Origin: a virus
Virus record (IMG/VR): IMGVR_UViG_3300037071_000543
Span: 1-53,731 of that record
Reading direction: 5' to 3' (one strand)
Length of the DNA stretch: 53,731 bases
Of the stretch, positions 18,196-26,645 are shown one piece after another (the first letter of the stretch is position 1; each line of letters opens with the position of its first letter). The translations under genes and the position numbers were made by a program. A model generated the notes under the pieces. The model saw only the letters and a program-made list of their open reading frames with translations. It did no database searches and was not told where the DNA came from.

Positions 18196-21100
18196 TCAGT
18201 TGTTCATCCAGCGTGACATGACCAGCATCAGGCCCTCGCGCTGATCTTCCCTGCCGTCGACCACGCCGGGCCGGGAGGCGAACACGCCACCTGCCCGCAT
18301 GAACATCGGCTGGCCGGTCGGGAACACACGGGCCACCCATTCGACCTCGATGGAGTCCTCTGGCGCGGTGAGCGCCTGCATCTGCACCCCGGTGAGGGTG
18401 ACTTGGACGTGGTAGCGAATGAGGATGGTGACGGTGCCATACTCAGTTTGCAGCGCGTCGATCGTTGACGCGCCCTGCGGCGGATCGTTTTTGTACGGGT
18501 GGGTTGGGGACAGAAGGCCCTGTAGTCCCCACTTCCAAGCGAGGTAGCCGTCGATCTTGGGATAGACGCTCTCGGTCAGATCGGCGTTGTAGAGCACCAA
18601 CTCCGCGACATCGAAATCGCCGGTATCGGCCTGCGAATCGGGGTCGCGGCCACCCAGCCCGTATTCCCCTCCCATGCCGCCCGGCAGGCCGGAAGACGCC
18701 GCGACTGTTCCGTTCTTGCGAAATTCGGTGATGGTGCCGTCCGCGTTGCCGCCGTAAATCTTCCAGTCTTGGTTCGAGGTTGAACCAGTAAGGGCCGACA
18801 CGGTATCGGCGAAGGCGTCCTGCCCGTCCGGCGAAAAGCCGACATAGAGGTTTTTCGGGGCCATCGCGGCAAAGCAGTAGCCGTCATGCGGGAAGCCGGT
18901 CACGGGGTTCCACTTGCGCACCACGTAGGCCATCGACCATATCGCGTCGGTGAACTCGGCATCGCCGCGCAACCGGCTTTGCAGCGCGGTGAAGCGGACG
19001 ACCGGGCGGCCATTCATCGCGGTTGACCGATAGACCGGCAGCGGCGTGCCGACCATCACGGGATCGAGGCCGATCGCCTCATCCGTCAACGGCCATTCCG
19101 TGACCTCTTCGCCCTCCTCCAGATCGAGCATGGTGGCGTCGAGGTGGACCCTAAGCCCGCCGATCAGGCTGGGCCGCCACGGCAGGTAGCCGAATCGGAT
19201 GTTGTTGAAGGTGATGAACGACATCGAGCCCGGGCTCACCGTCATCGCGACCATGTAGTTGCCGGACGGGTAGACCTCCATGAAGCCCTGCGTGACCGCG
19301 TGGGTGATGCCCAAGCTCATCGTCAACTGGAAGCCGGTGATGAAGACGCGCCGGTTCTCGACCGCCTGCACGTCGCCGACCGAGGCGACCAAGAAGTTGC
19401 CGGTGATGACATCGGCGTCGACATCGACACTGACATCCGCGATCACGTCGCCACGGCTCATCGTCATCTGATTGCCGGTGACGAAGACCTCCCCGGCAGA
19501 AGGCGTCGAGACGGTGACCGTGCCCGATGCGATCGTCATCAAGTTAGTGGTCAGCAGGCCGAGCGTCTGCGGCCCGGTGACGAAATCGTCAAAGAAATTG
19601 CCGATCGAACCGCCGCCGATAATCCCGGTATCGGTCGAGGTGAGTGTGGCCCCGATCGCTCCCGAAGCCATCAAGGTGCCGTTCTTGAACACATACCAGT
19701 TCGATCCGACCGCCGCGAGGCGCAGCACATCGCCGTCGACATAGCCGCCATCGCCCGAGTTATAGATTTGCGCGATGGTGCCGAGCCCCGCCGTCTCCCG
19801 CCAGACTTCGACATGCCCGAAATTGATAGCCGTGGTCGCGCCGTGGAAGAGGCCGACGAACTGATTGTGGTCCGGCATCCGGCAGCACGCGCCGGGGCCG
19901 TAAATCAATTCATCTCCGATCGCGGTGAACTCGATGAAGTGGTCGAGCACGCCGGGCGATGGGTTGCACTTGTACGCGGAGCCGGACTCATCGACGGAGG
20001 TCGAGCGCAACTGGTTGCCGCTGACCGCCAGCCCGGCGAACCGGCCATCATGCACCCACGTTCCGCCGCTTGAGGCGATCGGCGTCGATTCGAGTGGGCC
20101 GTCCGCCCGGTCGAAATGGTCGTAAAACAGCGGATCGGCGAAGGTGGTAAGTGGCCCGGCCTCGAAATTCTCGGCGACCTCGCCGATGAATCCTCGACCG
20201 ACAATGCCGGTGCCGACATCGTTGAGCGCCGCGCCGATCGCCCCGCTCGACATCACCGCGCCGTCATTCTTGAGCGTCCAGTTGGAGCCCTCGCATTCAA
20301 GCCGCAGGAGGTCGCCGGTCGCCACCGCAGCCGCGCCCGAGGTGTAGAGGGTGACGAACGTGCCAGCCACCCGGCGAGCCACTACGACCTGCCCAGCGCC
20401 CGCGCCTTCGTTGCCGACATGGAAGCCGACGAAGTTGTTGCGATCGGCCAACCGGCAGCAGACAAACGATTGCGCGCCAACGTGCGAGATGGAGCCAGCC
20501 AGCCCGGCAGGCACGATGCACTCGACATAGTGGTCCGCCGATCCGACCGATGGCGTCTTGTAGGCGGAGCCGACGCTATCGGTGACCCCCGCGTACAGAA
20601 TGTTGTTGAACACCGACAGCCCGTGGACGATCGCGCTATCCCATACCCAGTTCCAACCGCCCGAGGCGGTCTTGCACGGCGCTTCCTCCAGCCAGCCGTC
20701 CGCCCGGTTGAAGGTGTCGGCGAAGGTGGTTTCCGTGCCAGCCGAGACCGAGACGTTGTTGAGGCTCATCGTCAGCAGGTTGGTGGTGAGTGTCGCGCCG
20801 CTCGCCGCGCCGCTGGTCAGCCCGGCCTCGAAATTGTCGAGGAAAGGATTCTGCACCGCCTGCCGGTTATGGATGCCGACCCGCGTGCCGATCCAGCCAG
20901 AGGCCGACAGCGCCATCGAGACGATCAGCACGGCATTCAGCCGGACCTCGATCTGATCCCCGGCAATCCGCGCCTCGATCGTGTCGCCCGAGGCAATGCC
21001 GTGATTGGTGTTGTAGATCGAGGTGAAGGTGCCGCCCGTCACCCGGTAGATTTGCAGGTTCGCGCCAGCGGTTCGCAGGCCGATGTACTTGTCCCGGCTT

Positions 21101-21984
21101 TCGCCGCGCAGCACGACGAAGCTGTTCGCGCTCGCATCCCGGGAGGTCCACGAAACCCAGTGGTTGACGTTGCCGATGTCGAAGTAGGTGAGCGACCCGC
21201 CGCTGGTGGTGTTGGCCGCCGCCCACTGGTTTCCAGAAATGCCGCCCGTGTTGACGCCGAGCCCGTCCGTCGCCCACGTCTGCCCGCCCGAGGTTGTCGG
21301 AGTGTTTTCGATCCAGTTGTCGGCGCGGTTGAAGTTGTCGGTGAAGGTGGCCGCGCCCTTGTCGATGCCGCCGACCGATGGCGAGGAGGTCGACATCGCC
21401 ACTTGCGAGCCGGTGGCGTTGACGCTGATTGCGCTGGCCAGCGACCCGAACTCAAGATCGTCGGCGAAGGTCGCCACCGTGGTGCGCGCCACCACCCCGG
21501 TATCCGTGGAGGTGAGCGTGCCGTTGCCGATCGCCCCGGAGGTGACGACCGTGCCGTTCTTGCGCAGTTGCCAGTTAGTGCCCGAGCACTCCAGCCGCAG
21601 CACGTCGCCAGCCGCGACAGCGCCGCCAGCCGAGGAATACAAGTTCGACAGCGAGCCGCCGACGCGCCGGTAGACCTCGATCACCGAGCCGTCATTGCGG
21701 ACTCCGACGAAGTTCGAACGATCGGCCAACCGGCAGCAGACAAACGGGCCGCTCGAAATCGAGGTGGTGGCGACCTTGTACTGGGCATAGTGGTCCGCCG
21801 TGCCCTGATTGACCGACTTGTACGCGGTCCCGGTCGAGTTCGAGGTGTTGCAGCGAAGCTGGTTGGTGTTGATCTGGAGCCCGGCAGCGACCAGCCCGTC
21901 ATGGGTCCAGTCGCCACCGCCCGACGCCGTGGCGGAGGCTTCCAGATTGGCATTGGCCCTATCGAAACTGTCGGTGAAGGGCAT
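18196..21984 (-). CDS. Large tail fibre/adhesin with tandem lectin-like modules
   Basis: 1262 residues. GGGAGGG precedes ATG 21984. The first 820 residues contain four tandem modules of about 200 residues, each with a D(S/T/H)F(D/N)RADG start, a VCCRLADRNNFVG-type core and a DVLRLECSGTNW repeat. They resemble concanavalin/LamG sugar-binding folds. Short linkers recur between modules (TGNQMTMS, TTNLLTMSLNN, TGFQLTMSLG). Around residue 960 a further lectin-like domain starts (GLRVHLDATMLDLEEG). It is probably a receptor-binding fibre. It lies between the two halves of the terminase, far from the other tail genes. Confidence 0.8.
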   Translation of the reverse strand: MPFTDSFDRANANLEASATASGGGDWTHDGLVAAGLQINTNQLRCNTSNSTGTAYKSVNQGTADHYAQYKVATTSISSGPFVCCRLADRSNFVGVRNDGSVIEVYRRVGGSLSNLYSSAGGAVAAGDVLRLECSGTNWQLRKNGTVVTSGAIGNGTLTSTDTGVVARTTVATFADDLEFGSLASAISVNATGSQVAMSTSSPSVGGIDKGAATFTDNFNRADNWIENTPTTSGGQTWATDGLGVNTGGISGNQWAAANTTSGGSLTYFDIGNVNHWVSWTSRDASANSFVVLRGESRDKYIGLRTAGANLQIYRVTGGTFTSIYNTNHGIASGDTIEARIAGDQIEVRLNAVLIVSMALSASGWIGTRVGIHNRQAVQNPFLDNFEAGLTSGAASGATLTTNLLTMSLNNVSVSAGTETTFADTFNRADGWLEEAPCKTASGGWNWVWDSAIVHGLSVFNNILYAGVTDSVGSAYKTPSVGSADHYVECIVPAGLAGSISHVGAQSFVCCRLADRNNFVGFHVGNEGAGAGQVVVARRVAGTFVTLYTSGAAAVATGDLLRLECEGSNWTLKNDGAVMSSGAIGAALNDVGTGIVGRGFIGEVAENFEAGPLTTFADPLFYDHFDRADGPLESTPIASSGGTWVHDGRFAGLAVSGNQLRSTSVDESGSAYKCNPSPGVLDHFIEFTAIGDELIYGPGACCRMPDHNQFVGLFHGATTAINFGHVEVWRETAGLGTIAQIYNSGDGGYVDGDVLRLAAVGSNWYVFKNGTLMASGAIGATLTSTDTGIIGGGSIGNFFDDFVTGPQTLGLLTTNLMTIASGTVTVSTPSAGEVFVTGNQMTMSRGDVIADVSVDVDADVITGNFLVASVGDVQAVENRRVFITGFQLTMSLGITHAVTQGFMEVYPSGNYMVAMTVSPGSMSFITFNNIRFGYLPWRPSLIGGLRVHLDATMLDLEEGEEVTEWPLTDEAIGLDPVMVGTPLPVYRSTAMNGRPVVRFTALQSRLRGDAEFTDAIWSMAYVVRKWNPVTGFPHDGYCFAAMAPKNLYVGFSPDGQDAFADTVSALTGSTSNQDWKIYGGNADGTITEFRKNGTVAASSGLPGGMGGEYGLGGRDPDSQADTGDFDVAELVLYNADLTESVYPKIDGYLAWKWGLQGLLSPTHPYKNDPPQGASTIDALQTEYGTVTILIRYHVQVTLTGVQMQALTAPEDSIEVEWVARVFPTGQPMFMRAGGVFASRPGVVDGREDQREGLMLVMSRWMNN

Positions 21985-22011
21985 GCGTCGAGCCCTCCCG
22001 GGAGCCTTCGA

Positions 22012-22449
22012 TCAGACGATCCTGATAATGGCGTTCGATGCGTCGGCGGCTGGGAAGATCACCGTGAAGTCGCCAGCCGACGATGACTTGTCGGACCCGA
22101 ACGACAGCACGACCACCGAAGGATCGGCCACGGGCGTGGTCACCGTGTCGTTGTAGATCATCGCGCCATTGGCGGTGATCGTCGCGGTCGACCATGTGGT
22201 GTCGGCGAAGTCGGCGATCGCCGTCGACCCGGAGAGCGTCACGGTCTGCCCGGTGAGCACGTTGCCGGTCGCCGTGTAGCCGGTGCCCGAGACCTCGCCG
22301 GATGCCGTGTAGGCCCCGGTGGTGCCGTCGAGCGTGGCCCCCGAGGTGTACAGCGCCATCTTGAAGGTGTTGCCGCCTGTCCCGAGATTGTGCATCCCGA
22401 GCATCACGTCGCGCTTGAAATTCTGGCAGATAGCTTGCGTGATCGCCAT
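22012..22449 (-). CDS. Conserved beta-rich phage protein, virion-associated family
   Basis: 145 residues. The sequence AICQNFKRDVMLGMHNL, then FKMALYTSGATL, then EVSGTGYTATGNVL, then FADTTWSTATITANGAMIYN and a closing DASNAIIRI is a pattern shared by a small protein found in many tailed phages. It is often encoded beside fibre genes. Its exact role is not established; a capsid or fibre accessory role is commonly suspected. The next gene upstream stops 2 bases before its start. Confidence 0.75.
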   Translation of the reverse strand: MAITQAICQNFKRDVMLGMHNLGTGGNTFKMALYTSGATLDGTTGAYTASGEVSGTGYTATGNVLTGQTVTLSGSTAIADFADTTWSTATITANGAMIYNDTVTTPVADPSVVVLSFGSDKSSSAGDFTVIFPAADASNAIIRIV

Positions 22450-22450
22450 C

Positions 22451-22714
22451 TCACTTCCCCTTTTCGAGCATCAGGTGAGTCTGATAGGCGCGGTCGGATG
22501 CTATCGCCCGCTTGATGCCGTCGAGCACGACGACCTTCATCTGCTCGCGGAAGGCATGGGCTTGGTCGCGGATCGGTTGCGGCGCGGTGTCCGCCACCCG
22601 GATCAGCTTGTCAACGATGCGCTCCGCGAAGAACTCGGGGGGATGTCCACCGTTCGAGGTGGTGACGACTTGGACGGTGCCGACAGCCATCGGCTGTTCG
22701 TCGGTCCAACTCAT
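22451..22714 (-). CDS. Conserved small phage protein
   Basis: 87 residues, start overlapping the preceding stop (ATGA at 22714). The pattern HPPEFFAERIVDKLIRVADTA, then PIRDQAHAFREQMKVVVLDGIKRAI matches a short helical protein that accompanies the 145-residue beta-rich protein in many phage genomes. The function is unknown. Confidence 0.8.
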   Translation of the reverse strand: MSWTDEQPMAVGTVQVVTTSNGGHPPEFFAERIVDKLIRVADTAPQPIRDQAHAFREQMKVVVLDGIKRAIASDRAYQTHLMLEKGK

Positions 22715-23268
22715 AGGATCAGCGCCTTCATGGCCGCGATGCGGTTTTCGAGGTCAGCCTGCTCTTTCGCGATCTTGTGCTCCAGCGCGTTGAGCTTGGA
22801 CTCACGATCCTCCAGCGTCCAGCGCACCTGCGCCGCCAGCTTCTCCTGCTCGACCACCGTCCGCTCGCGCTGCTCGATTTCGTGGCGCTTGGCCGCGAGG
22901 GTGGCGAAGGCTTCCGCGAGTTCGCCGTCCTTCTTGGCGTACCCGGCCAGCATCTCGGAGTCCTGTTCGTCGGCCAGCTTGATCTTGCGGGTGAGGTCCG
23001 CCTCCCGCTTGTCCAGCCCCTCGCGGGCGAACGCGATGTCGGCCTCATGCTTGTCGAGTTCTTCCGTCTTGGCGGTGAGCACCTGCTCGCGCTCATCCAG
23101 CTTTTTGGCCAGCCCGTCGAGCTTCTGCTGCGCCGCGATCATGCTCGCCATTGCGTTCTGGATTTCGACAATACGGGCTTCCGTCGCTTGCGGATCGGAG
23201 ACGATAGCGAGCAGCTTGTCGAGCGAATCGGTGGCCTTGACTGCTTCCCCCCGGGTGCCGCTCATCAT
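22711..23268 (-). CDS. Long coiled-coil protein
   Basis: 185 residues; two adjacent ATG codons (23268, 23265). From residue 35 to the end it is one continuous amphipathic helix with heptads (LAKKLDEREQVLTAKTEEL, RHEIEQRERTVVEQEKLA). This resembles assembly chaperones or fibre-associated coiled coils encoded next to fibre genes. No family can be named. Confidence 0.75.
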   Translation of the reverse strand: MMSGTRGEAVKATDSLDKLLAIVSDPQATEARIVEIQNAMASMIAAQQKLDGLAKKLDEREQVLTAKTEELDKHEADIAFAREGLDKREADLTRKIKLADEQDSEMLAGYAKKDGELAEAFATLAAKRHEIEQRERTVVEQEKLAAQVRWTLEDRESKLNALEHKIAKEQADLENRIAAMKALIL

Positions 23269-23269
23269 G

Positions 23270-23575
23270 TCAGAGGCTCCCGATGACGGCGATCTTGAAG
23301 CTCCTGCCGGGTGGCACCCCGGTGAACCGGGTTTCGCCCGCAGCCATGCGCTGCGCCGTGGTCACTGCGGTGGGATTGACGCCCCAAGCCACGCAGCAGG
23401 CTTCCTGCGCATGAACCATCAGGAAGGCGGTGCGCTCATTGAAGGCGTTGGACTGGGTGGAAGCGCCGGTCACGACGACCGTTTGCTCCGCGTTGGCGGG
23501 CTCGACCCCAGCCGCGACCCCGTAGCCGCCAAGATCGCGGGCGAGGTTGGCGTACTCCGTCACGAACAGCGGCAT
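23270..23575 (-). CDS. Small beta-rich protein of unknown function
   Basis: 101 residues. GGGAGG lies 6 bases before ATG 23575. A beta-rich sequence (TVVVTGASTQSNAF, ETRFTGVPPGRSFKIAVIG) suggests a virion component. It is the first gene of the fibre cluster after a 190-base gap that could hold its promoter. Confidence 0.75.
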   Translation of the reverse strand: MPLFVTEYANLARDLGGYGVAAGVEPANAEQTVVVTGASTQSNAFNERTAFLMVHAQEACCVAWGVNPTAVTTAQRMAAGETRFTGVPPGRSFKIAVIGSL

Positions 23576-23766
23576 GCCCGACCTCCCTCATCGATGTCTG
23601 TGAGGGCGGAGAATATTCCTCATATCGGTTGAAAACACAATCGCTTGTGTTTTTGGCCTCCGGGATCGATTCCAGCCCGACAATTACCCGGACGTTACCG
23701 CTGGGGTGGCACCTATGCGATCCTTGCATGGCGGGGCGTGTCAGCCATCCAGCAAGGGCGCATAGC
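23576..23766. other. Intergenic region before the fibre cluster, with palindrome
   Basis: 191 bases with no gene of its own. AAAACACAA (23632-23640) and TTGTGTTTT (23645-23653) form a 9-bp palindromic stem around TCGC, suitable for a repressor site. On the minus strand TTGTGT at the end of this palindrome and AATATT 17 bases later could be a weak sigma-70 promoter for the fibre cluster. Promoter is tentative. Confidence 0.4.
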
Positions 23767-24069
23767 TCAGAATTTGAAGTCGACCCCCTTGCTGCGGTCC
23801 TTCAGCCGGACGGCGAGGTCGCCGATCGCCCCGTTGAGCGCGCCGATCATCTTGGTCACGTCATCCTCGGTGTACTCGTACAGCGAGCGGTTGCTCAGGT
23901 TGCCCATGTTCTTGATGCCACCGAGCGTCCGCGTCATGCGGAATGCGCCAATGCGCAGGAACTTCTCGCGCTTGGTCTCGGTCCTGCCGGGATGCAACAC
24001 CACGGGCGGCTCTGGCGGTGGGCTCTCATGCTGGGGAGGGACTTCCTCCGTGATCTTCCTGCGTGGCAT
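23767..24069 (-). CDS. Small phage protein of unknown function
   Basis: 100 residues, start MPRRKITEEV because GGGAGG lies 6 bases before ATG 24069. A Pro-rich first 40 residues are followed by an ordered helical part (LRIGAFRMTRTLGGIKNMGN, EDDVTKMIGALNGAIGDLAVRL). Similar short proteins occur in phage structural-accessory clusters. No function is known. Confidence 0.75.
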   Translation of the reverse strand: MPRRKITEEVPPQHESPPPEPPVVLHPGRTETKREKFLRIGAFRMTRTLGGIKNMGNLSNRSLYEYTEDDVTKMIGALNGAIGDLAVRLKDRSKGVDFKF

Positions 24070-24082
24070 GTCATCCTCCCTG

Positions 24083-24256
24083 TCAGTGCGCCTGTCGGCG
24101 CTTGTGAAGCGCGTCTTCCTTGCCCCGCGCATAGGCCCTTCGAAGGGCGTCGGCGATCTTCTCGATGCCGTCTTCAGCGTCATCGGTCAGGTTGTCGTAG
24201 ATGTCCTTCGCCTCGATCGCATTCCAAGCCTCCCGGATTTCCTTCTTCATGCCCAT
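24083..24256 (-). CDS. Small charged helical protein
   Basis: 57 residues. ATG at 24256 overlaps the preceding stop (TGATG). The whole sequence is helical and charged (MKKEIREAWNAIEAKDIYDN, KIADALRRAYARGKEDAL). The tight coupling to both neighbours and uniform codon use support it as a gene. The function is unknown. Confidence 0.7.
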   Translation of the reverse strand: MGMKKEIREAWNAIEAKDIYDNLTDDAEDGIEKIADALRRAYARGKEDALHKRRQAH

Positions 24257-24486
24257 CAGATCACCAAGCGCAAATCGAGTTCCTGCCCGGTGACCGAGCG
24301 CGGCGGATCGTGATGCAGCAGTTCGCGGTCGAACTCCCCGAGCCGGTCCTCATCGTGCGTCTGCGGCGAAATCAGCGGAATCAGGCAGGTGACCGGCGTT
24401 CCTGATTCGGTCTCGCCTTCCCACACCCGGGCGCTGGCCCCGTTGACCATAACCACCTTGTCCGTCGAGGCGATCGTGATCTTCAT
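24256..24486 (-). CDS. Conserved small phage protein
   Basis: 76 residues starting MKITIASTDKVVMVNGASARVWEG-type: strand, turn, strand, then TPVTCLIPLISPQT. This beta-sheet pattern is common in small phage proteins of no known role. Start and stop overlap neighbouring genes. Confidence 0.75.
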   Translation of the reverse strand: MKITIASTDKVVMVNGASARVWEGETESGTPVTCLIPLISPQTHDEDRLGEFDRELLHHDPPRSVTGQELDLRLVI

Positions 24487-25052
24487 TGCTCGGGCTGCTC
24501 CTGCTCGTCCGCCTGCCGGTAGCGATCCTCACCCTCCAGAAACATCAGGTAGGCATGCGCCCGGGTGACCACCTGTTCGAGCGAGCCATGCGGATCGGCC
24601 TCCTGCGCCATGCGGAGTGCCATCTCGCGGCGGAAGTCGGCGCGATCGCGCTGCCGCCGCTCCTCCTCACCGGCTTGACTGAACACCCCGACATTGGCCC
24701 GGTTGACAAATTGTTGCTTGGCCGCGTCCGCGTAGCTGCCCGGGCCGCCCTTGCCCTCGACGGAGAGCGGAAGAGGCGGCGGCATGCGCAGGAAGTCGCC
24801 TTCAGCGTGCGCCGTGGCGTCCATGCTAGGGTCTGTCGGCTGCGGGCCGGTCACCCCGTAGGGCTCATCGAAGTCGCTATCCTCCATGTCGGGAGGCGGC
24901 GGAGGCGGCGGGTCCATCGGAGCCGTCAGGTCCACCTGCGTTTTGGTAGGCTCGATATACGGGATCGGCTTTGAGGTAAGCGCCTCATCCTCATCGAACT
25001 CGGGCAGCTTGTAGCCCGGCATTCCCGTCACTGGGTCCTTCACGAATGGCAT
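24483..25052 (-). CDS. Proline-rich protein of unknown function
   Basis: 189 residues. ATG 25052 is preferred over 25058 because GGGAGG then has normal spacing. The first 85 residues are Pro-rich and acidic with a run of prolines. The last 90 are helical and charged (EEERRQRDRADFRREMALRM). A CGTA(C)TAC-type site lies 22 bases upstream of the start and may control this gene and those following it. Confidence 0.75.
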   Translation of the reverse strand: MPFVKDPVTGMPGYKLPEFDEDEALTSKPIPYIEPTKTQVDLTAPMDPPPPPPPDMEDSDFDEPYGVTGPQPTDPSMDATAHAEGDFLRMPPPLPLSVEGKGGPGSYADAAKQQFVNRANVGVFSQAGEEERRQRDRADFRREMALRMAQEADPHGSLEQVVTRAHAYLMFLEGEDRYRQADEQEQPEQ

Positions 25053-25073
25053 GGTCATCCTCCCTTGGAATTT

Positions 25074-25082
25074 CGTACTACA
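25074..25082 (-). promoter_or_regulatory. Single CGTA-S-TACG-type operator
   Basis: CGTACTACA on the plus strand, TGTAGTACG on the minus: one end base differs from the perfect palindrome. It lies between the Tad2-like gene stop and the next gene start. TTGAAT 17 bases before TAGTAC on the minus strand gives a possible but weak promoter. Confidence 0.5.
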
Positions 25083-25118
25083 CCCGAGTGCGCGATTATT
25101 CAATCCGTGATCCCGGCA

Positions 25119-25385
25119 CTATGAAATCCTGAATGGCCCCTCATCCGCCAACTGCATCACCGGGACGATCGACCAATCCTCCGCCAGCATGTCCGTCTGG
25201 CTGGCCAGCCACGGCACCAAATCGCCCTGCACGGTTCGCATGAAGATGTACGGCAAGGTCATCTTCGAGTTCTCATCCGGGACTTGCAGCGCGAGGTACA
25301 TCCCCTTGCCGTTCCACCCCTTGCGGCACACCAAACCGCCATCCCGCAGCCGATCGAGCGCCCAGCCAAAGTCGGTCTTTTCCAT
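25119..25385 (-). CDS. tad2: Tad2-like (DUF2829) Thoeris anti-defence protein
   Basis: 88 residues. ATG 25385 has GAGGAGG 6 bases upstream. The sequence follows the DUF2829/Tad2 pattern from end to end: FGWALDRLRDGGLVCRKGWNGKGM, then LPYIFMRT, then VPWLASQTDMLAEDWSIV (positions about 5-28, 47-54 and 60-77). Tad2 proteins are established sponges that bind the cyclic-ADPR-type signal of Thoeris immunity and so protect the phage. Family membership is firm from these motifs; ligand and activity here are inferred. It lies in a run of small genes within the split terminase interval. Confidence 0.85.
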   Translation of the reverse strand: MEKTDFGWALDRLRDGGLVCRKGWNGKGMYLALQVPDENSKMTLPYIFMRTVQGDLVPWLASQTDMLAEDWSIVPVMQLADEGPFRIS

Positions 25386-25396
25386 GTCCGTCCTCC

Positions 25397-25630
25397 TCAA
25401 TTCAGCCGCGCGCCCGGCAGCGCCGGGACTCCCGCGAGCGTTCCACCTGCCAGCACAAGCTCGACCCCGGCGTCGGTCAGCTTGAAGGTAAGCCCGTAAT
25501 CCTCATCATCGACCGGCACGCAGAGCCCGGCCCGGTAGGCCGCGCGCCATTGTTCCGCCCGTTCCTCCGAGCATTCCTCATCCGCGATGAACTCCGCGAG
25601 CACACGCTCGACCAGCAAAGCCTCATCCAT
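25397..25630 (-). CDS. Small acidic protein
   Basis: 77 residues. The helical N-terminal part is acidic (VLAEFIADEECSEERAEQWR), and the C-terminal part looks like a short sheet (YGLTFKLTDAGVELVLAG). It overlaps the preceding gene by 8 bases. It may be an inhibitor-type protein given the Tad2-like neighbour, but nothing specific was recognised. Confidence 0.7.
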   Translation of the reverse strand: MDEALLVERVLAEFIADEECSEERAEQWRAAYRAGLCVPVDDEDYGLTFKLTDAGVELVLAGGTLAGVPALPGARLN

Positions 25631-25862
25631 CGGTTTCCTCCTCGAACCGGGCCAGCGCCCGGCGCAGCGCGTCCGCCTTGATCTGCGTCTCGACGCTGAT
25701 AAGCCCGCCGTTGCCGCCCTTCCACTGTGTGCCGATCATGATCCCATTGTCATCGAACGAGATGGATTCGACCAGTTCCTTGGCCGCGTGCCATAGCTGG
25801 CCGACCGACTCCGCCCACAGCGACACCTCATCCGGGTTCATGCCCTCGGGCGTCAGCGTCAT
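25623..25862 (-). CDS. Small protein of unknown function
   Basis: 79 residues starting MTLTPEGMNPDEVSLWAESV; the start is set by an ATGA overlap with the previous gene. A helix, a beta hairpin (ISFDDNGIMIGTQW) and a final helix are predicted. No family recognised. Confidence 0.75.
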   Translation of the reverse strand: MTLTPEGMNPDEVSLWAESVGQLWHAAKELVESISFDDNGIMIGTQWKGGNGGLISVETQIKADALRRALARFEEETDG

Positions 25863-26311
25863 CGCAATTCCTCGAACGCAGCCCAGTCGAACACGAAGCA
25901 AGGCTCCATATCGCCCGGCGATCCGTTGCGATCCTTCCGCCCGGCCCAAATGACACGATCGCTATGCAGGTTCATCCGGGTCCAGCGGATGACGCCATCA
26001 TCGAAGCGAACGGCCAGACGGGACGGAGTGCCGCTGCACTGCTTGAGCGCCCAGCACGATCGCACCTTGAGCACCGACAACCAATACCCGTCACCGTCGC
26101 GATAGCGCCAGTTGCGGCCTTTAGCCTCAAGGTAGAAATCGACTGGCGGGTGATCGCCGCAGCCACGCCTGAGCATGGCGAAGTCAGGCCCGTAGGACAG
26201 GGCGTTGATCTTCTCGAAATCGTAGCCCCAAGCCTCCGCGCACTCCTTGGCGATCGCCCGCTCGACGGCCTTGGTTGCGTCGTTTTCGAATAGCGGACGC
26301 GCCGTCATCAT
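25859..26311 (-). CDS. PD-(D/E)XK-like fold candidate
   Basis: 150 residues. Two ATG codons (26311, 26308) overlap the preceding stop. The sequence GPDFAMLRRG, then VDFYLEAKGRNW has an Asp, spacing and an E-x-K that match the core of PD-(D/E)XK nucleases. A following strand-rich part contains LAVRFDDGVIRWTR. It could be a small phage nuclease or a DNA-binding relative. The call rests on this motif only. Confidence 0.5.
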   Translation of the reverse strand: MMTARPLFENDATKAVERAIAKECAEAWGYDFEKINALSYGPDFAMLRRGCGDHPPVDFYLEAKGRNWRYRDGDGYWLSVLKVRSCWALKQCSGTPSRLAVRFDDGVIRWTRMNLHSDRVIWAGRKDRNGSPGDMEPCFVFDWAAFEELR

Positions 26312-26628
26312 GTGTCAGCCAATTCGAAGGCTGCAACGATTTGCGCGACGTTGACCGACGCCGTGGTGCGGCTGGTTGGCGCAAACAGGAGCCGTCCCGG
26401 GCTGTCCCGCAGCCAGACATCCTCCCCGGTCTTCATGGTGACATCGATCCACAGCGAACCATCAGCCGCCAGATGAACCGCTTCGATACACTCGATCGCG
26501 AGCGTGTGCCCGGTGATAAGCAAAAGGCCGAACGACCAGCAGTCATCCATCATGCGAGGGATAAACCAAGCAGGAAGCAGCCTCTTCGCATCGATCCCCT
26601 TTGTGAGATATTCCTCACTCACATCCAT
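26308..26628 (-). CDS. Small beta-rich protein of unknown function
   Basis: 106 residues starting MDVSEEYLTKGIDAKRLL. A GGGGG run with normal spacing precedes ATG 26628. The middle contains strands (SFGLLLITGHTLAIECIEAV, LWIDVTMKTGEDVWL). An end motif SRTTASVNVAQIVAAFELAD suggests a domain with a final helix. No family was recognised. Confidence 0.7.
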   Translation of the reverse strand: MDVSEEYLTKGIDAKRLLPAWFIPRMMDDCWSFGLLLITGHTLAIECIEAVHLAADGSLWIDVTMKTGEDVWLRDSPGRLLFAPTSRTTASVNVAQIVAAFELADT

Positions 26629-26645
26629 CACATCCCCCTTTGCCG

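Noticed and set aside
20116-22086. 656-codon plus-strand open frame opposite the large tail fibre
   Set aside because: Its product is rich in Arg, Asp and His in shadow-like repeats that follow the lectin modules of the opposite strand. No start signal was seen.
23755-23790. GGGCGCATAGCTCAG resembles the 5' end of a tRNA
   Set aside because: The following bases do not form D, anticodon or T arms, no acceptor partner is seen, and it overlaps the end of a minus-strand gene.
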